Part shown: piece by piece, positions 14,148 to 24,790 of the stretch
Layout: the number at the start of each line of letters is the position of its first letter
Position numbering within the stretch: position 1 is the first letter of the stretch
Origin: Cryptomeria japonica
Lineage: Eukaryota > Streptophyta > Pinopsida > Cupressales > Cupressaceae
Assembly (NCBI RefSeq): GCF_030272615.1
Contig: NC_081412.1
Location: 339,320,870 to 339,384,869 of the forward strand
Direction of reading: 5' to 3'
Length of the DNA: 64,000 nucleotides
The notes under the pieces: generated by a model
The model's input: the letters and a program-made list of their open reading frames with translations, nothing else
Databases searched by the model: none
What the model was told of the DNA's origin: nothing
Program-made: the position numbers and the translations under genes

Positions 14148-14290
14148 CGAGGCACAAGCTTCAAAATGAGGTTCTAAGAGAATGATGTCCGTACTCGAGG
14201 TACAAGCTTCAAAATGAGGTTCTAAGAGAATGATGTCCCTATTTGAGGCACAAGCTTTGAAATGAGCTTCTAAGAGAATGATGTCCGTCA
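14148..14290 (+). repeat. 48-bp sub-monomer repeat, three tandem copies
   Basis: The segment 'gaggcacaagcttcaaaatg' through 'aagagaatgatgtcc' is present three times, starting at about 14,148, 14,196 and 14,244, so the period is 48 bp. Copies differ by a few bases. This is the only clear short-period tandem expansion within the satellite that I noticed. Confidence 0.85.
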
Positions 14291-15221
14291 AAATTCCATT
14301 TTGACACTACAGGCTCTGGAATAGGGACTTGCTTCTTGAAATATTGTTGTGCCTCCAAACAATGATTTTGATATTCCAAAATCAGGGCTTTCAAGGCACA
14401 AGCTCTGAAATGATGTTCTAAGAGCACAATGTACATCAAAATTGCGTTTTGATGCTACTGACTTTGGAATTGGGACTTATGTCTTGAAACCTTATTGTGC
14501 GTCCAAACCCTAATTTTTATGCTCCAAAAATGAGGCTTTTGAGGCACAACCTCTGAAATGAGGTTTTAAGAACACCATGTTTGTCAAAATCATGTTTTGA
14601 CGCTATCAGCTTGAGAATCACGTTTTGACACTACAAGCTCCGGAATAGGGACTTGCGTCTTGAAAACTTTTTATGCCTCCAAACACCAATTTTGATGCTT
14701 CGAAACTGATGATTTTGACGCATAAGCTCCAAAACAAGGTTCTAAGAGCATGATGTGTGTCAAAATCAAATTTTAAAGCTACCTGCTCCAGAATCAGGAC
14801 TTGCATCTTGAGACCTTGTTGTGCCTCCAAACATCGATTTTGATTCTCCAAAACTAGGGCTTTTGAGGCACAATTTTTAAAACAGAGCTCTAAGAGCACA
14901 ATGTTTATGAAAATTGAATTTTGATGCTACTAGCTCTAGAATCTGGGCTTGCATCTTGAAACCTTGTTGTGCCTCAAAACACTGATTTTGATGCTCTGAA
15001 ACCAGCACTTTCGAGGCACAAACTTTGAAATGGGGTTGTAAGAGCACAATGTACGCCAAAATCAGATTTTGACGCTATTGACTCTAGAATCGGGACTTAC
15101 ATCTTGAAACCTTATTGTGCCTCCAAACATTGATTTTGATGCTCCAAAACTTGGCCTTTTGAGACACAAGCTCCGAAATGAGCTTCTAAGAGAATGATGT
15201 GCGTCAATATGGATACAAGCT

Positions 15222-15245
15222 CCGGAATAGGGACAATTCTCGATT
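15222..15245. other. Left inversion junction of the satellite
   Basis: Forward sequence of a D unit ('gctccggaatagggac', ending about 15,234) runs directly into reverse-complement sequence ('aattctcgattctagag', from about 15,233). The dinucleotide 'ac' at the joint fits both sides, so the join has only about 2 bp of microhomology. The HOR type also changes here, from the 7-unit to the 9-element form. Confidence 0.85.
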
Positions 15246-16249
15246 CTAGAGTCGATACCATCAAATCATAATTTTGATGTACATCGTGCTCTTAGAACCT
15301 TATTTCAGAGTTTGTGCCTTGAAAAACCCAAATTTTGGAACATCAAAATCAGTGTTTGGACGCACAACAAGGTTTCAAGATGCAAGTCCCGATTCCCATG
15401 CTGGTAGTATCAAAATTCAATTTTGATGCACATAGTTCTCTTAGAACCTTGTTTTGGAGCTTGCACCTCGAAAGCCTTGGTTTGAGAGAATCAAAATTGG
15501 TGTTTGGAGGAACAACAAGGTTTCAAGATGCAAGTCCCAATTTCAGAGTCGGTAGTGTCAAAATGCGATTTTCAAGCACATTGTGCTCTTAGAACCTTGT
15601 TTAGGAGCTTGTGCCTCAAAAGCCCTAGTTTCGAAGCATCAAAATTGGTGTTTGGAGGCGCAAGGCTGCGAGCTTGTGCCTCAAAAGCCCTGATTTTGAA
15701 AAATCAAAATCAGTGTTTGGAGGCACAACAAGGTTTCGACAAGCAAGTCCCTATTACGGAGCCTGTATCATCAAAATTTAATTTTGACGCACATCATTCT
15801 CTTAGAAGCTCATTTCGGAGCTTGTGCCTCGAAAGCCTTAGAACCTTATTTTGACGCAAGTCCCGATTTTAGAGTCAATAGCATCAAAATCTGATTTTGG
15901 CGCACATTATGCTCTTAGAACCTCATTTTGAAGCTTGTGCCTCAAAAGCCCCAGTTTCAAAATATCAAAATTAGTGTTTTGAGGCACAACAAGGTTTCAA
16001 GATGCAAGCCTCAATTCTAGAGCCAGTAGCATCAAAATTCAATTTTGATACACATTGTGCTCTTAGAACCTGGTTTTATAAATTGTGCCTCAAAAGCCCC
16101 AGTTTTGGAGCATCAAAATTGAGGTAGAACCTTGTTTTGGAGCGCGTGTCTCGAAAGCTCCAGTTTTAGAACATCAAGATCAATGTTTAAAGGCACAACA
16201 AGGTTTCAAGACACAAGTCTTGATTCTCAAGACAATAGCGTCAAAATAC

Positions 16250-17430
16250 GATTTTGATAAACATGGTGTTGTTAGAACCTTATTTCAGAGGTTTTGCCTC
16301 AAAAGCCTCATTTTTGGAGCATAAAAATTAGTGTTTGGAGGCACAACAAGGTTTCAAGACACAATTCCCGAATCCAGAGTCGGTAGCATGAAAATGCAAT
16401 TTTGATGTACATCGTGCTCTTAGAACCTCATTTTGGAGCTTGTACCTTGAGAGCCCTGATTTTGGAACATCAAAATCAATGTTTGGAGGAACAACAAGGT
16501 TTCAAGATGCAAATCTTGATTCCCATGCTGGTAGCATCAAAATTTAATTTTGATACACATCGTTCTCTTACAACCTTGTTTCAGAGTTTGCACCTCGAAA
16601 GCCCCAGTTTTAGAGCATCAAAATTTGTGTTTGGAGGCAGAACAAGGTTTCAACATGCAAGTCCCGATTCTAGAGCCGGTAGTGTCAAAATGTAATTTTG
16701 AATCACATTATGCTCTTACAACTTTGTTTAGGAGCTTGTGCCTCGAAAGCCCCAATTTTGGAGCATCAAAATTGGTGTGTGGAGGCGCAAGCTTGAAAGA
16801 CAGAAGTCGCAATTTCAGAGCCGGTAGTGTCAAAACATGATTTTGATAAACATGGTGTTGTTAGAACCTTATTTCGGAGGTTTTGCCTCAAAAGCCTCAT
16901 TTTTGGAGCATAAAAATTAGTGTTTGGAGGCACAACAAGGTTTCAAGACACAACTCCCAAATCCAGAGTCAGTAGCGTGAAAATGCAATTTTGATGTACA
17001 TCATGCTCTTAGAACCTCATTTTGGAGCTTGTAACTTGAGAGCCCTGATTTTGGAACATCAAAATCAATGTTTGGAGGCACAACAAGGTTTCAAGATGCA
17101 AATCTCGATTCCCATGCTGGTAGCATCAAAATTTAATTTTGATACACATCGTTCTCTTACAACCTTGTTTCAGAGTTTGCACCTCGAAAGCCCCAGTTTT
17201 AGAGAATCAAAATTGGTGTTTGGAGGCAGAACAAGGTTTCAACATGCAGGTCCCAATTCTAGAGCCGGTAGTGTCAAAATGCAATTTTGAATCACATTTT
17301 GCTCTTACAACCTTGTTTAGGAGCTTGTGCCTCGAAAGCCCTGGTTTTGGAGCATCCAAATTGGTGTGTGGAGGCGCAAGGTTGAAAGACAGAAGTCGCG
17401 ATTTCAGAGCCGGTAGTGTCAAAACATGAT
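16250..17430 (-). repeat. Recent 589-bp (four-monomer) tandem duplication
   Basis: Two consecutive four-monomer blocks are nearly identical. The motif 'gataaacatggtgttgtta' is at about 16,257 and 16,846, and later landmarks keep the same 589-bp offset, for example the H-unit start at about 16,402 and 16,991. The shared unusual variants ('ggttttgcctcaaaagcc', 'gttctcttacaacc') show that the whole block was copied. Confidence 0.85.
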
Positions 17431-20081
17431 TTTGACGCACATTGTGCTCTTAGAACCTTGTTTGCGGAGTCTGGCCTCGAAAGCCCCAATTTTGGATCAT
17501 CAAAATCAGTGTTTGGAGGCACAACAAGGTTTCAAGATGCAAGTCCTGATTCTAGAGTCAATAGCGTTAAAATATTATATTGGGGCACATCGTGCTCTTA
17601 GAACCTCATTTCGAAGCTTGTGCCTCGAAAGCCCCGATTTGGGAACATCAAAATCAGTGTTTTGAGGCATAACAAGGTTATGCCTCAAAATATTTGGTTT
17701 TGAAGCATCAAAATTGGTGTTTGGAAGCACAAGAAGCTTTCAAGACGCAAGTCCCTATTCCGGAGTCTGTAGCATCAAAACGTGATTTTGATGCACATCG
17801 TGCTGTTAGAACCTCGTTTTTGAGCGCCTGGCTCGAAAGCTCCAGTTTCAAAACATCAAGATCAATTTTTAAAGGCACAACAAGGTTTCAAGATACAAGT
17901 CTCGATTCTCAAGCCGATAGCATCAAAAGATGATTTTGATAAATATGGTGTTCTTAGAACTTCATTTCGGAGGCTATGCCTCAAAAGCTTCATTTTTGGA
18001 CAATAAAAATTAGTGTTTGGAGGCACAACAAGGTTTCAAGACACAATTCCCGATTCAAGAGTTGGTAGCATCAAAACATAATTTTAATGTACATCATGCT
18101 CTTAGGACCTCATTTCAGAGCTTATGCCTTGAAAGCCCAGATTTTGGAACATCAAAATCAATGTTTACAGGCATAACAAGGTTTCAAGATGCAAGTCCCG
18201 ATTCCCGTGCTGGGAGCATCAAAATTCAATTTTGATGCACATCGTTCTCTTAGAACCTTGTTTCAGAGCTTGCACCTCGAAAGCCCCAGTTTCAGAGTAT
18301 CCAAATTGGTGTTTGGAGGCACAAGGTTGCAAGAGGGAAGTTGCGATTTTGGAGCCGATAGTGTTAAAACATGATTTTGACGCACATCGTGCTCTTAGAA
18401 CCTCGTTTGCGGAACTTGTGCCTCGAAAGCCCCGATTTTGAAACATCAAAATCAATGTTTGGAGGCACAACAAAGTTTCAAGAAGCAAGTCCTTATTCCA
18501 GAGCCTGTAGCGTCAAAATTCAATTTTGATGCACATCATTCTCTTAGAAGCTCATTTCGGAGCTTGCGCCTCGAAAGACCCAGTTTTGGAGTATCGAAAT
18601 CAATGTTTAGATACACAACAAGGTTTCAAGATGCAAGTCTCCATTCGAGAGTCAATAGCTTCAAAATCTGATTTTTGCGCACATCATGCTCTTAGAACCT
18701 CATTTCGAAGCTTGTGCCTCAAAAGGCCTAATTTCGGAGCATCAAAATCAGTGTTTTGAGGTACAACAAAGTTTCAAGATGCAAGCCCTGATTCTAAAGC
18801 CAGTAGCATCGAAATTCAATTTTGATGAACATTGTCCTCTTAGAACCTTGTTTTAGAATATGTGCCTCAAAAGCTCCAGTTTTAGAGCATCAAAATCGAG
18901 GTAGAACCTTGTTTTGGAGCTTATGCCTCAAAATATTGGGTTTTGAAGCATCAAAATTGGTGTTTGGAGGCACAACAACCTTTCAAGATTCAAGTCCCTA
19001 TTCCGGAGCCTGTAGTGTCAAAACATGATTTTGATGCACATCATCTTCTTAGAACCTCATTTCAGAGCACGCGGCTCAAAAAATCCACTTTCAAAATATC
19101 AAAATCAATGTTTAAAGAAACAACAAGGTTTCAAGACACAAGTCTCGATTCTCAAGCCGATAGCGTTAAAACATGATTTTGATAAACATGGTGTTCTTAG
19201 AACCTCATTTCAGAGGTTGTGCCTTAAAAGCCTCATTTTTTATGTACATCGTGCTCTTAGAACCTCATTTTGGAGCTTGTTCCTTGAAAGCCTTGATTTT
19301 GGAACATCAAAATCAATGTTTGGCAGCACAACAAGGTATCAAGTTGCAAGTCCCGATTCCCATGCTGGTAGCATCAAAATTCATTTCTGATGCATGTCGT
19401 TCTCTTAGAACCTTGTTCTAGAGCTTGCACCTCGAAACCCCTAGTCTCAGACCATCAAAATTGGTGTTTGCAGGAACAACAAGTTTTCAAGATGCAAGTC
19501 TCGATTCTAGAGCCGATAGTGTCAAAATGCAAATTTGAAGCATATTGTGCTCTTAGAACCTTGTGCCTCGAAAGCCCCAGTTTCAGAGCATTAAAATTTG
19601 GTATTTGGAGGCACAAGGTTGCAAGACGAAAGTCGCGATTGCGGAGCCGGTAGTGTCAAAACGTGATTTTGATGCACATCATTCTCTTAGAACCTCGTTT
19701 GCAGAGCTTGTGCCTCGAAAGCCCCAATTTTGAAACATCAAAATCAATGTTTGGAGGCACAACAAGGTTTCAAGAAGCAAGTCCCTATTATGGAGCTTGT
19801 ACCGTCAAAATTCAATTTTGACGCACATCATTCTCTTAGAAGCTCATTTCGGAGCTTGTGCCTTGAAAGATCCAATTTTGGAGCATCAAAATCAATGTTT
19901 GGAGACACAAAAAGGTTTCAAGATGCAAGTCCTGATTCTAGAATCAATAGCATCAAAATCTAATTTTGGTGTACATCGTGCTCTTAGAACCTCATTTCAA
20001 AGCTTGTGCCTCGAAAGCCTTGGTTTCGGAGCATCAAAATTAGTGTTTTGAAGCACAACAAGGTTTCAAGATGCAAGCCCC

Positions 20082-20086
20082 AATTC
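20082..20086 (+). repeat. Target-site duplication, left copy (copia element)
   Basis: 'aattc' directly before the 5' LTR. It pairs with 'gattc' at 26,192-26,196. Removing the element and one copy restores an uninterrupted monomer ('ccccaattc' + 'tagagccag'). Confidence 0.85.
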
Positions 20087-21146
20087 TATTGGTATTTTGG
20101 TATGGTTTTTTCATTGATGTCAACACCTACTAAAACACTAGCACTTTGGAGATCCAGCAGCATTCACCAGCAAGCAAGTAACCAGTGCACAGTTACTGGT
20201 ATATAGTTCACCGGTAGGACATAATGATCACTGACACTTGGAATGATATGGAAGACACTTGGTAATATCAAAGACATCGTGTGGACACTTTGTTTTGAAG
20301 AATTAATCATTGGTATATTCATATTTGCATATTTTCTTTTACCGGCAAATAGGTCCAGGGTTACCTAGGGTTACACCGGCAGGTTTATCTTTTCCAGATC
20401 AGCATGGCACACTATAGAGATATTTTATTATTGTTGTAAATGCATTAAGCTGACATGTTTAATCAGTTATTGCATCAGATATTATATTGTTTGTAAAATG
20501 TTTTTATTGTAATATCTTGTAGAGCCGACCTACTAAAAGTGGTCTTAGGTTATGGTATAAATGTAAGATCTTATTTGTAAGATCGAATGTGGAATGCGAA
20601 AAAGAATTAAAAGAAGGTATATGCGAGATTAAGCAGAGCTATACATGAAGACATCATTTGAAGGTCAAGCTAGGTTTTTATGGAAGCATATCAGCATTAC
20701 ACCGGTACTGAATCCAGCATATGAAGATGTTATTTTGTGCAGTACATTCTTATTGGATTTAACTATCCAACTGTAGTCAGTGTGACTCCCATTTTGTGAT
20801 TGAGCAGTGAGCTCTAGGCTATTGGTCTTTCTACACGTGTAGACCCCTTTTATGTATGCTTACTATCTACAGTAGTATCATCTGATTGTGGGTAAGGTTT
20901 CCCACCGTGGTTTTTCCCCTTACAGGGTTTCCATATACAAATATTGGTGTTATGTGTTGTGGATAACTTTATGTTTATGTTTCATGCATTAATCTTTATC
21001 GGTATAGTAATTAATTGTTAACACTGTCTACCGGCATACTTAACTGGTTTACCGGTATTAAGCATTAAGTTGGTTAAGTTGTTTTGGTTTGAATTTATTA
21101 GACAACTAATTCACCCCCCCCACTCAGTTGTCTTCGGGACCTAACA
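20087..21146 (+). repeat. 5' LTR of copia element
   Basis: About 1,060 bp, matching 25,134-26,191 along its length. It begins 'tattggtattttgg', where the 3' LTR has 'tgttagaattttgg', so the expected TG terminus is changed to TA. It ends '...cgggacctaaca'. The satellite sequence stops just before it at 'ccccaattc'. Confidence 0.94.
20548..20575 (+). promoter_or_regulatory. Possible LTR core promoter (TATA-like)
   Basis: 'ggtataaatgtaagatc' in the middle of the 5' LTR contains TATAAATG (20,556-20,563). The 3' LTR has TATAGATG at the same place. A similar 'TATAAG...gatcttgtaggatc' context exists in the second element's LTR, which favours a conserved promoter, but no transcript evidence is available. 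Confidence 0.35.
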
Positions 21147-21148
21147 AT

Positions 21149-21162
21149 TTGTATCAGAGCTT
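21149..21162 (+). promoter_or_regulatory. Primer-binding site, initiator-Met tRNA type
   Basis: 'ttgtatcagagctt' lies 2 bases after the 5' LTR end. It resembles the plant copia consensus TGGTATCAGAGC, which is complementary to the 3' end of initiator methionine tRNA, with one G missing or changed. Confidence 0.82.
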
Positions 21163-21202
21163 AGTCCTCTTTTGCAGAAGTTTAACAACTTGAGGAGATC
21201 CA

Positions 21203-21383
21203 ATGACTACTAATTATTTCAGGAAGGACAGTCCTAAACTTGATGGAACCAACTATGGGATATGGAAGATCATTTGGAAACACTGAATGAAGGAGATTCC
21301 ACAGTCAAGATTGCAAAACTTGAAAGCTTCTGAGTCAGGTATGAACATCTGAAAATGGAAGAAGATGAAAGGATTCTGCTTTT
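21203..21383 (+). pseudogene. gag: gag N-terminal remnant
   Basis: The ATG at 21,203 opens a frame beginning MTTNYFRKDSPKLDGTNYG, which carries the 'KLDGTNY..W' motif typical of copia Gag starts. It ends at a TGA at 21,284-21,286, after 27 codons. The following sequence reads on in other frames (for example '...VRYEHLKMEEDER' with a stop between), so the gag middle has lost a block of codons, gained stops and shifted frame before the next open segment at 21,384. Such Gag proteins form the retrotransposon particle. This one cannot be made whole. Confidence 0.75.
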
Positions 21384-22187
21384 ATGGAAAGAGTAAATGA
21401 AATTGTTTTAGGTATTAAATGTTGTGGAGGAACCTTGAGTGAGGATGAAATTATTTCAAAAATCTTAAGAGGATTGCCACCGGCATATAAAATGAAGGTT
21501 ACTGCTATAAATGAGTTAAGAGCAATGCCTAATACATCAGTAACTAGGGATACATTGATTGGAAAACTTTCAGCTTTTGGTCTTGTTACTACTATAAAGA
21601 CAGATTTGGCCTTTAGAGCATCAACATCATCTGCTCCATCATTTGACAAATCTGATTGGAAAGCCTTTTATGCAAAAGAACTTGAAGAAACTAGAAAGGA
21701 GAATGAAGAACTTGAAGAACTTGAAGCACCATTTGCAAGGAAAATGCCAAAAGGTCCAGTTGGAAGTAAGTATGAAGGTAAAGCACCCTTTAAATGTTTT
21801 AACTGCAATAAGATTGGTCATATGGCTTCGAGATGCCCTGATAGACATGCTAGACTAAGAGAAGAAGCTAGAAGAACATACAAGCCTAATCCTGAATATC
21901 AGAGATACAGATTTAAGAAGAACAAAGATAAATCTTGTTACATTGCTGATGAAGGTGTGACTGATGATTCTGATGAGGATCCAGCAGACAATGGATGGGT
22001 TTTTGTTGCTATAACAGAAGATCAACCACCTACTGCTCAACCGGTAGAACAAGCCCTAGTAGCTAAAGTTGAAGTAAAAGATGAATGGATCATTGACTCA
22101 GGATGCTCACATCATATGACAGGAGACAAAGGTAAAATTCTTGAACTTTCAAGAATACAATGGAGGTTTAGTAAGATTTGGAGATGA
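21384..22187 (+). pseudogene. gag-pro: gag C-terminal half with zinc knuckle, and start of protease
   Basis: Open for 267 codons. The first 100 or so residues continue the Gag domain (MERVNEIVLG..., '..CCGGTLSEDEIISKILRGLPP..', a common copia Gag block). A CCHC zinc knuckle (C-F-N-C-N-K-I-G-H-M-A-S-R-C) lies at about residues 137-150 and is the RNA-binding nucleocapsid motif. Near the end 'WIIDSGCSHHMTGDKGK' carries the Asp-Ser-Gly core of the aspartic protease. The frame then leaves the pol frame: protease continues in the +1 frame from about 22,141. The ATG at 21,384 is internal to the ancestral Gag and not a genuine start. Confidence 0.85.
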
Positions 22188-22539
22188 CAAAGCCTGTTCA
22201 ATCAAAGGTAAGGGTACAATATCTCTTGATGGTAAGCATAACACTGACAATATCTACTATATTGAAGGATTAAAGCATAATCTTTTAAGTGTTGGTCAAT
22301 TGGTTGAGAAAGGATTTCAGTTACAATTTAAGAATGGAAAATGCAAAATCATGAAAAGAACTGGTTTGGAAATTGCAACCGGTAATCAGACTAGAGGTAA
22401 TATCTTTCATTTGAATAACAGTGACAAGGCATGCTTGATTGCACATATAGATGAAAGCTGGTTATGGCATAAGAGACTCTATCATGTAAACTTTGATTGC
22501 ATGGTAAAGATCAGATCAAGGAGGAGAATTCACATATAA
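22141..22539 (+). pseudogene. pol: Protease C-terminus and pre-integrase domain
   Basis: Continues the protease in a frame shifted relative to the Asp-Ser-Gly segment. It has the conserved block 'NTDNIYYIEGLKHNLLSVGQ', found at the end of copia protease, and then the pre-integrase zinc region with 'WLWHKRLYHVNFDCMVKI' (ends about 22,510), which holds the two histidines of the HHCC finger. Immediately after this motif the sequence jumps to a much later part of integrase, and this frame ends at 22,539. The two cysteines of the finger and the first catalytic Asp are missing. Confidence 0.85.
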
Positions 22540-23128
22540 GGACTTTAATACATTCTGTGAAGTGAATGGAATTAGAAGACAACTATCAGCACCTCGAACA
22601 CCATAGCAGAATGGAGTTGTTGAAAGGAAAAACAGAACTATCTTGGATGCAGCAAGAAGTATGTTATCTGAAACAAATTTACCACATGTATATTGGAGAG
22701 AAGTAGTCAGCACAACAGTCTATACATTCAACAAAGTTCACATCAAAGGTGAAACCGGTAAGACCCCTCATGAACCATGGTTTGGTAATACTCCTACTCT
22801 TAAGTATTTCAGAATTTTTGGAAGTAAATGTTATATTAGAAGAGATGAGTATATTGGCAAATTTGATCCTAGAATTGATGAAGGAATATTTCTTGGTTAT
22901 TCATCTAAAAGCAAGGCATATAGATGTTTTAATAAGAGATTGCAGAAAATTGTTGAGAGTACAAATGTAAAGATTGATGAACAATTCAAAGGAACTTCAA
23001 GGTATATAAACTCTGAACCGACAATAGAAATTGTGACAAATGAACCTACATCAAATCCACCAGTACAGAATGAAGATCCAGTTACCCCGGCACCATCAGA
23101 GGATTCCACAGTAATTGAAGAACAATAG
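22508..23128 (+). pseudogene. pol: Integrase, truncated, with premature stops
   Basis: From 22,508 the pol frame reads 'RSDQGGEFTYKDFNTFCEVN', then the '..RQLSAPRTP' block, a TAG at 22,604-22,606, and 'QNGVVERKNRT'. This is the catalytic core with the second Asp (in SDQGGEF) and the Glu (in VVER). The upstream third of the domain, including the first catalytic Asp, is deleted at the 22,508 junction. After the TAG the frame is open through 'MLSETNLPHVYWREVVSTT', the 'IFGSKCY' block and the '..GIFLGYSSKSKAYR' region of the copia integrase C-terminus, up to a TAG at 23,126-23,128. It lies in the same frame as the RT region. A catalytically active integrase is not possible. Confidence 0.87.
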
Positions 23129-23305
23129 CAAACTAAGACACCCCGGTATGTAAAATTGAATCATTCTGAAGATCAGATAATTGGAAACAAATTTAAGGGA
23201 ATTATGACAAGAGGAAGATTGGCAAATGAAGAGGTATGTCTTATTTCTCAAATTGAACCATCATCTATTAATGAGGCATTTGAAGATAAATTTTAGATTT
23301 AAGCT
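23129..23305 (+). pseudogene. pol: Integrase-RT linker of pol, with stops
   Basis: Reads in the pol frame as a linker ('TPRYVKLNHSEDQIIGNKF...', '..SSINEAF') that in copia elements connects the integrase tail to RVT_2. It is interrupted by TAG at 23,294-23,296 and TAA at 23,300-23,302, just before the ATG at 23,306. Both stops lie in frame with the RT segment, so that ATG is probably not the natural start. Confidence 0.75.
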
Positions 23306-24790
23306 ATGGAAGAAGAATTAGAACAAATTGAGAAAAATAATACTTGGACATTAGTTCTCCGACCTAAAGATAAAAATGTAATTGGAACCAAATGGGTATT
23401 TAGAAACAAACTTAATGAAGATGGTAAGGTTGTCATAAATAAAGCAAGACTAGTGTGTAAGGGATATTCTCAGAAAGAAGGAGTGGATTACAATAAAACC
23501 TTTGCACCGGTAGCTAGAATTGAGGCAGTCAGATTATTCTTGGCCTTTGCAGCTCACAAGAACTACAAAGTTTATCAAATGGACATTAAATGTGCATTCT
23601 TGAATAGAGATCTTGAAGAGGAAGTCTATATTGAACAACCTGATGGATTTTCTTTGATAGATGACAATGATATGGTTTTCAGGTTAAGAAAAGCTCTATA
23701 TGGATTGAAACAAGCCCCAAGAGCTTGGTATTCAAGGTTGGATAAGTATCTTTTAAAGATTGGTTTTACTAAAGGAAATGCAGACAACAATTTATATTAC
23801 AAAATAACTAATGATGACATCTTTATTATAGAAGTATTCATTGATGATATAATCTTTGGAGGAGAAGATGGATTATGTAAAGAATTTTCTATTAAAATGC
23901 CACAAAAATTTGAAATGTCTATGATTGGGGAAATAAAATTCTTTTTAGGATTGCAGATTTCACAGATTGACAAAGGTATATTTTTGAGTCAATCCAATTA
24001 CTTGAAAGAGTTACTAAAGAAATTTGGGATGGAGAACTCTAAACCGGTAAGCACACCTATGACTACAAATGACAAATTATATCAAAGGGATGAATCTACA
24101 CCTATTAATCCAACTAGATACAAATCTATGATAGGAGGTTTACTGTATTTGACACAAACCAGACCTGATATTATGAATGCAGTATGTATTGTTTCTAGAT
24201 TTCAAAGTAATCCTAGAGAAAATCATGAATCGGCAGTAAAAAGGATTTTCCAATACTTACAAGGCACTACAAATCTTGGATTATGGTATCCTAGAGATGA
24301 AAATTTTGATCTATGTGCATACACAGATGCAAATTGGGCAGGAGATGTGGATGATAGAAAAAGAACCACCGGCGGAGTGTTCTTTCTTGGAAAGAGATTA
24401 GTTTCTTGGTTGAGTAAGAAACAAAGTTGTACATCTTTATCAACAGCAGAATCAGAATATGTTGCAACAGCAACTAACTGTACACAGGTACTATGGCTTA
24501 AGCAAATGTTGAAAGACATAAAGGTAAAATGCAAGGAACCTATTACTATATATTGTGATAACACTGCAACAATTGATATATCTAAGAATCCGGTATTACA
24601 TTCTAAAACAAAACATGTTTCTATCAAACTGAATTTTCTAAGGGAAAAAGTTGAAGAAAAGGAGATAAAACTGGTTTATGTGAATACTAAAGATCAACTT
24701 GCACATATTTTCACAAAACCTCTGCCTAAGGAGACTTTTGAATATCTCAGAGATCAGCTTGGAGTCATACCACCACTAGTAGAGACTTAG
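23306..24790 (+). CDS. pol: Copia reverse transcriptase (RVT_2) plus RNase H, open 494-codon segment of pol
   Basis: Copies the element RNA into cDNA and removes the RNA strand. Visible RT motifs: 'NTWTLVLRP' and '[10 protein letters not shown]' at residues 12-35, the catalytic Asp in 'QMDIKCAFL' (residue 93), '[12 protein letters not shown]' (131-142) and the active-site box FIDD (178-181), where most copia elements have YVDD. 'FFLGLQI' and 'TRPDIMNAV' follow. The RNase H domain has its acidic residues in '[10 protein letters not shown]' (D341), 'STAESEY' (E382) and 'IYCDNTA' (D418). The usual 'KHIDIRYHF' block reads 'KHVSIKLNF', so a commonly conserved Asp is Ser. The frame continues that of integrase but is cut off upstream by stops. 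Normally it would be processed from a Gag-Pol polyprotein. The domain itself is open, but the element is defective. Confidence 0.93.
   Translation: MEEELEQIEKNNTWTLVLRPKDKNVIGTKWVFRNKLNEDGKVVINKARLVCKGYSQKEGVDYNKTFAPVARIEAVRLFLAFAAHKNYKVYQMDIKCAFLNRDLEEEVYIEQPDGFSLIDDNDMVFRLRKALYGLKQAPRAWYSRLDKYLLKIGFTKGNADNNLYYKITNDDIFIIEVFIDDIIFGGEDGLCKEFSIKMPQKFEMSMIGEIKFFLGLQISQIDKGIFLSQSNYLKELLKKFGMENSKPVSTPMTTNDKLYQRDESTPINPTRYKSMIGGLLYLTQTRPDIMNAVCIVSRFQSNPRENHESAVKRIFQYLQGTTNLGLWYPRDENFDLCAYTDANWAGDVDDRKRTTGGVFFLGKRLVSWLSKKQSCTSLSTAESEYVATATNCTQVLWLKQMLKDIKVKCKEPITIYCDNTATIDISKNPVLHSKTKHVSIKLNFLREKVEEKEIKLVYVNTKDQLAHIFTKPLPKETFEYLRDQLGVIPPLVET

Larger units (their letters stand above)
1..15233 (+). 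repeat. Satellite array, forward orientation, 7-unit higher-order repeat
   Basis: Tandem satellite. The landmark 'cttgaaaccttgttgtgcc' recurs about every 146-151 bp (for example near 388, 534, 685, 834, 1216, 1363, 1511, 1660, 1807), giving a monomer of about 148 bp. Unit types are recognisable: A ('cctttaaacattg', 'gagccac'), B1 ('ttgaggcataagctcc'), B2 ('gaggcacaatttctaaaac'), C ('gtgcgccaaaatcag'), D ('ttctaagagaatgatgtgcg'), an E/H hybrid ('gatgttccaaaatcagggc', 'gatgtacatcaaaa') and I ('aatttttatgctcc', 'aagaacaccatg'). A units start near 404, 1381, 2415, 5800, 6689, 8755, 9771, 11951 and 12987, often about 0.98-1.04 kb apart, which is seven monomers. Units E and F, typical of the other arrays, appear only sporadically (about 3290-3480 and 8000-8230). 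Truncated or fused units occur near 4820, 5020-5110, 5560-5600 and 13230. No gene is credible in this stretch. Confidence 0.93.
15234..20086 (-). repeat. Satellite array, inverted orientation, left part
   Basis: The same 148-bp satellite, now reverse complemented: the landmark reads 'ggcacaacaaggtttcaag'. The unit order is that of the 9-element HOR found in the right-hand arrays. The fused B unit is visible as 'gaggtagaacc' near 16,115 and 18,898, and reverse-complement units E, F, G, H and I are present. A-unit markers ('tttaaaggcacaac' and variants) lie near 16,188, 17,870 and 19,112. The array is cut at 20,086 by the insertion of a copia element and resumes in register at 26,192. No host gene is seen. 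Confidence 0.92.

Noticed and set aside
105-15059. Dozens of reading frames of 60-170 codons in the satellite, giving similar peptides rich in 'KHQNQCLEAQQGF' and 'RALRTSFRSLCLES'
   Set aside because: They come from a 148-bp tandem repeat in all three frames of one strand. Starts and stops are arbitrary within monomers, frames shift at each unit, and there is no conserved start context or bounded gene structure. I treat them as satellite by-products. The same holds for such frames at 15-35 kb and 35-64 kb.
1-15233. CENP-B box in the satellite
   Set aside because: The closest match, around 'ctttcgaggcacaagctccg', lacks the required CGGG spacing, so no CENP-B-like box is claimed.
24223-24627. 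134-codon frame on the - strand opposite RNase H
   Set aside because: Shadow of the RT-RNase H coding strand, with no domain of its own.
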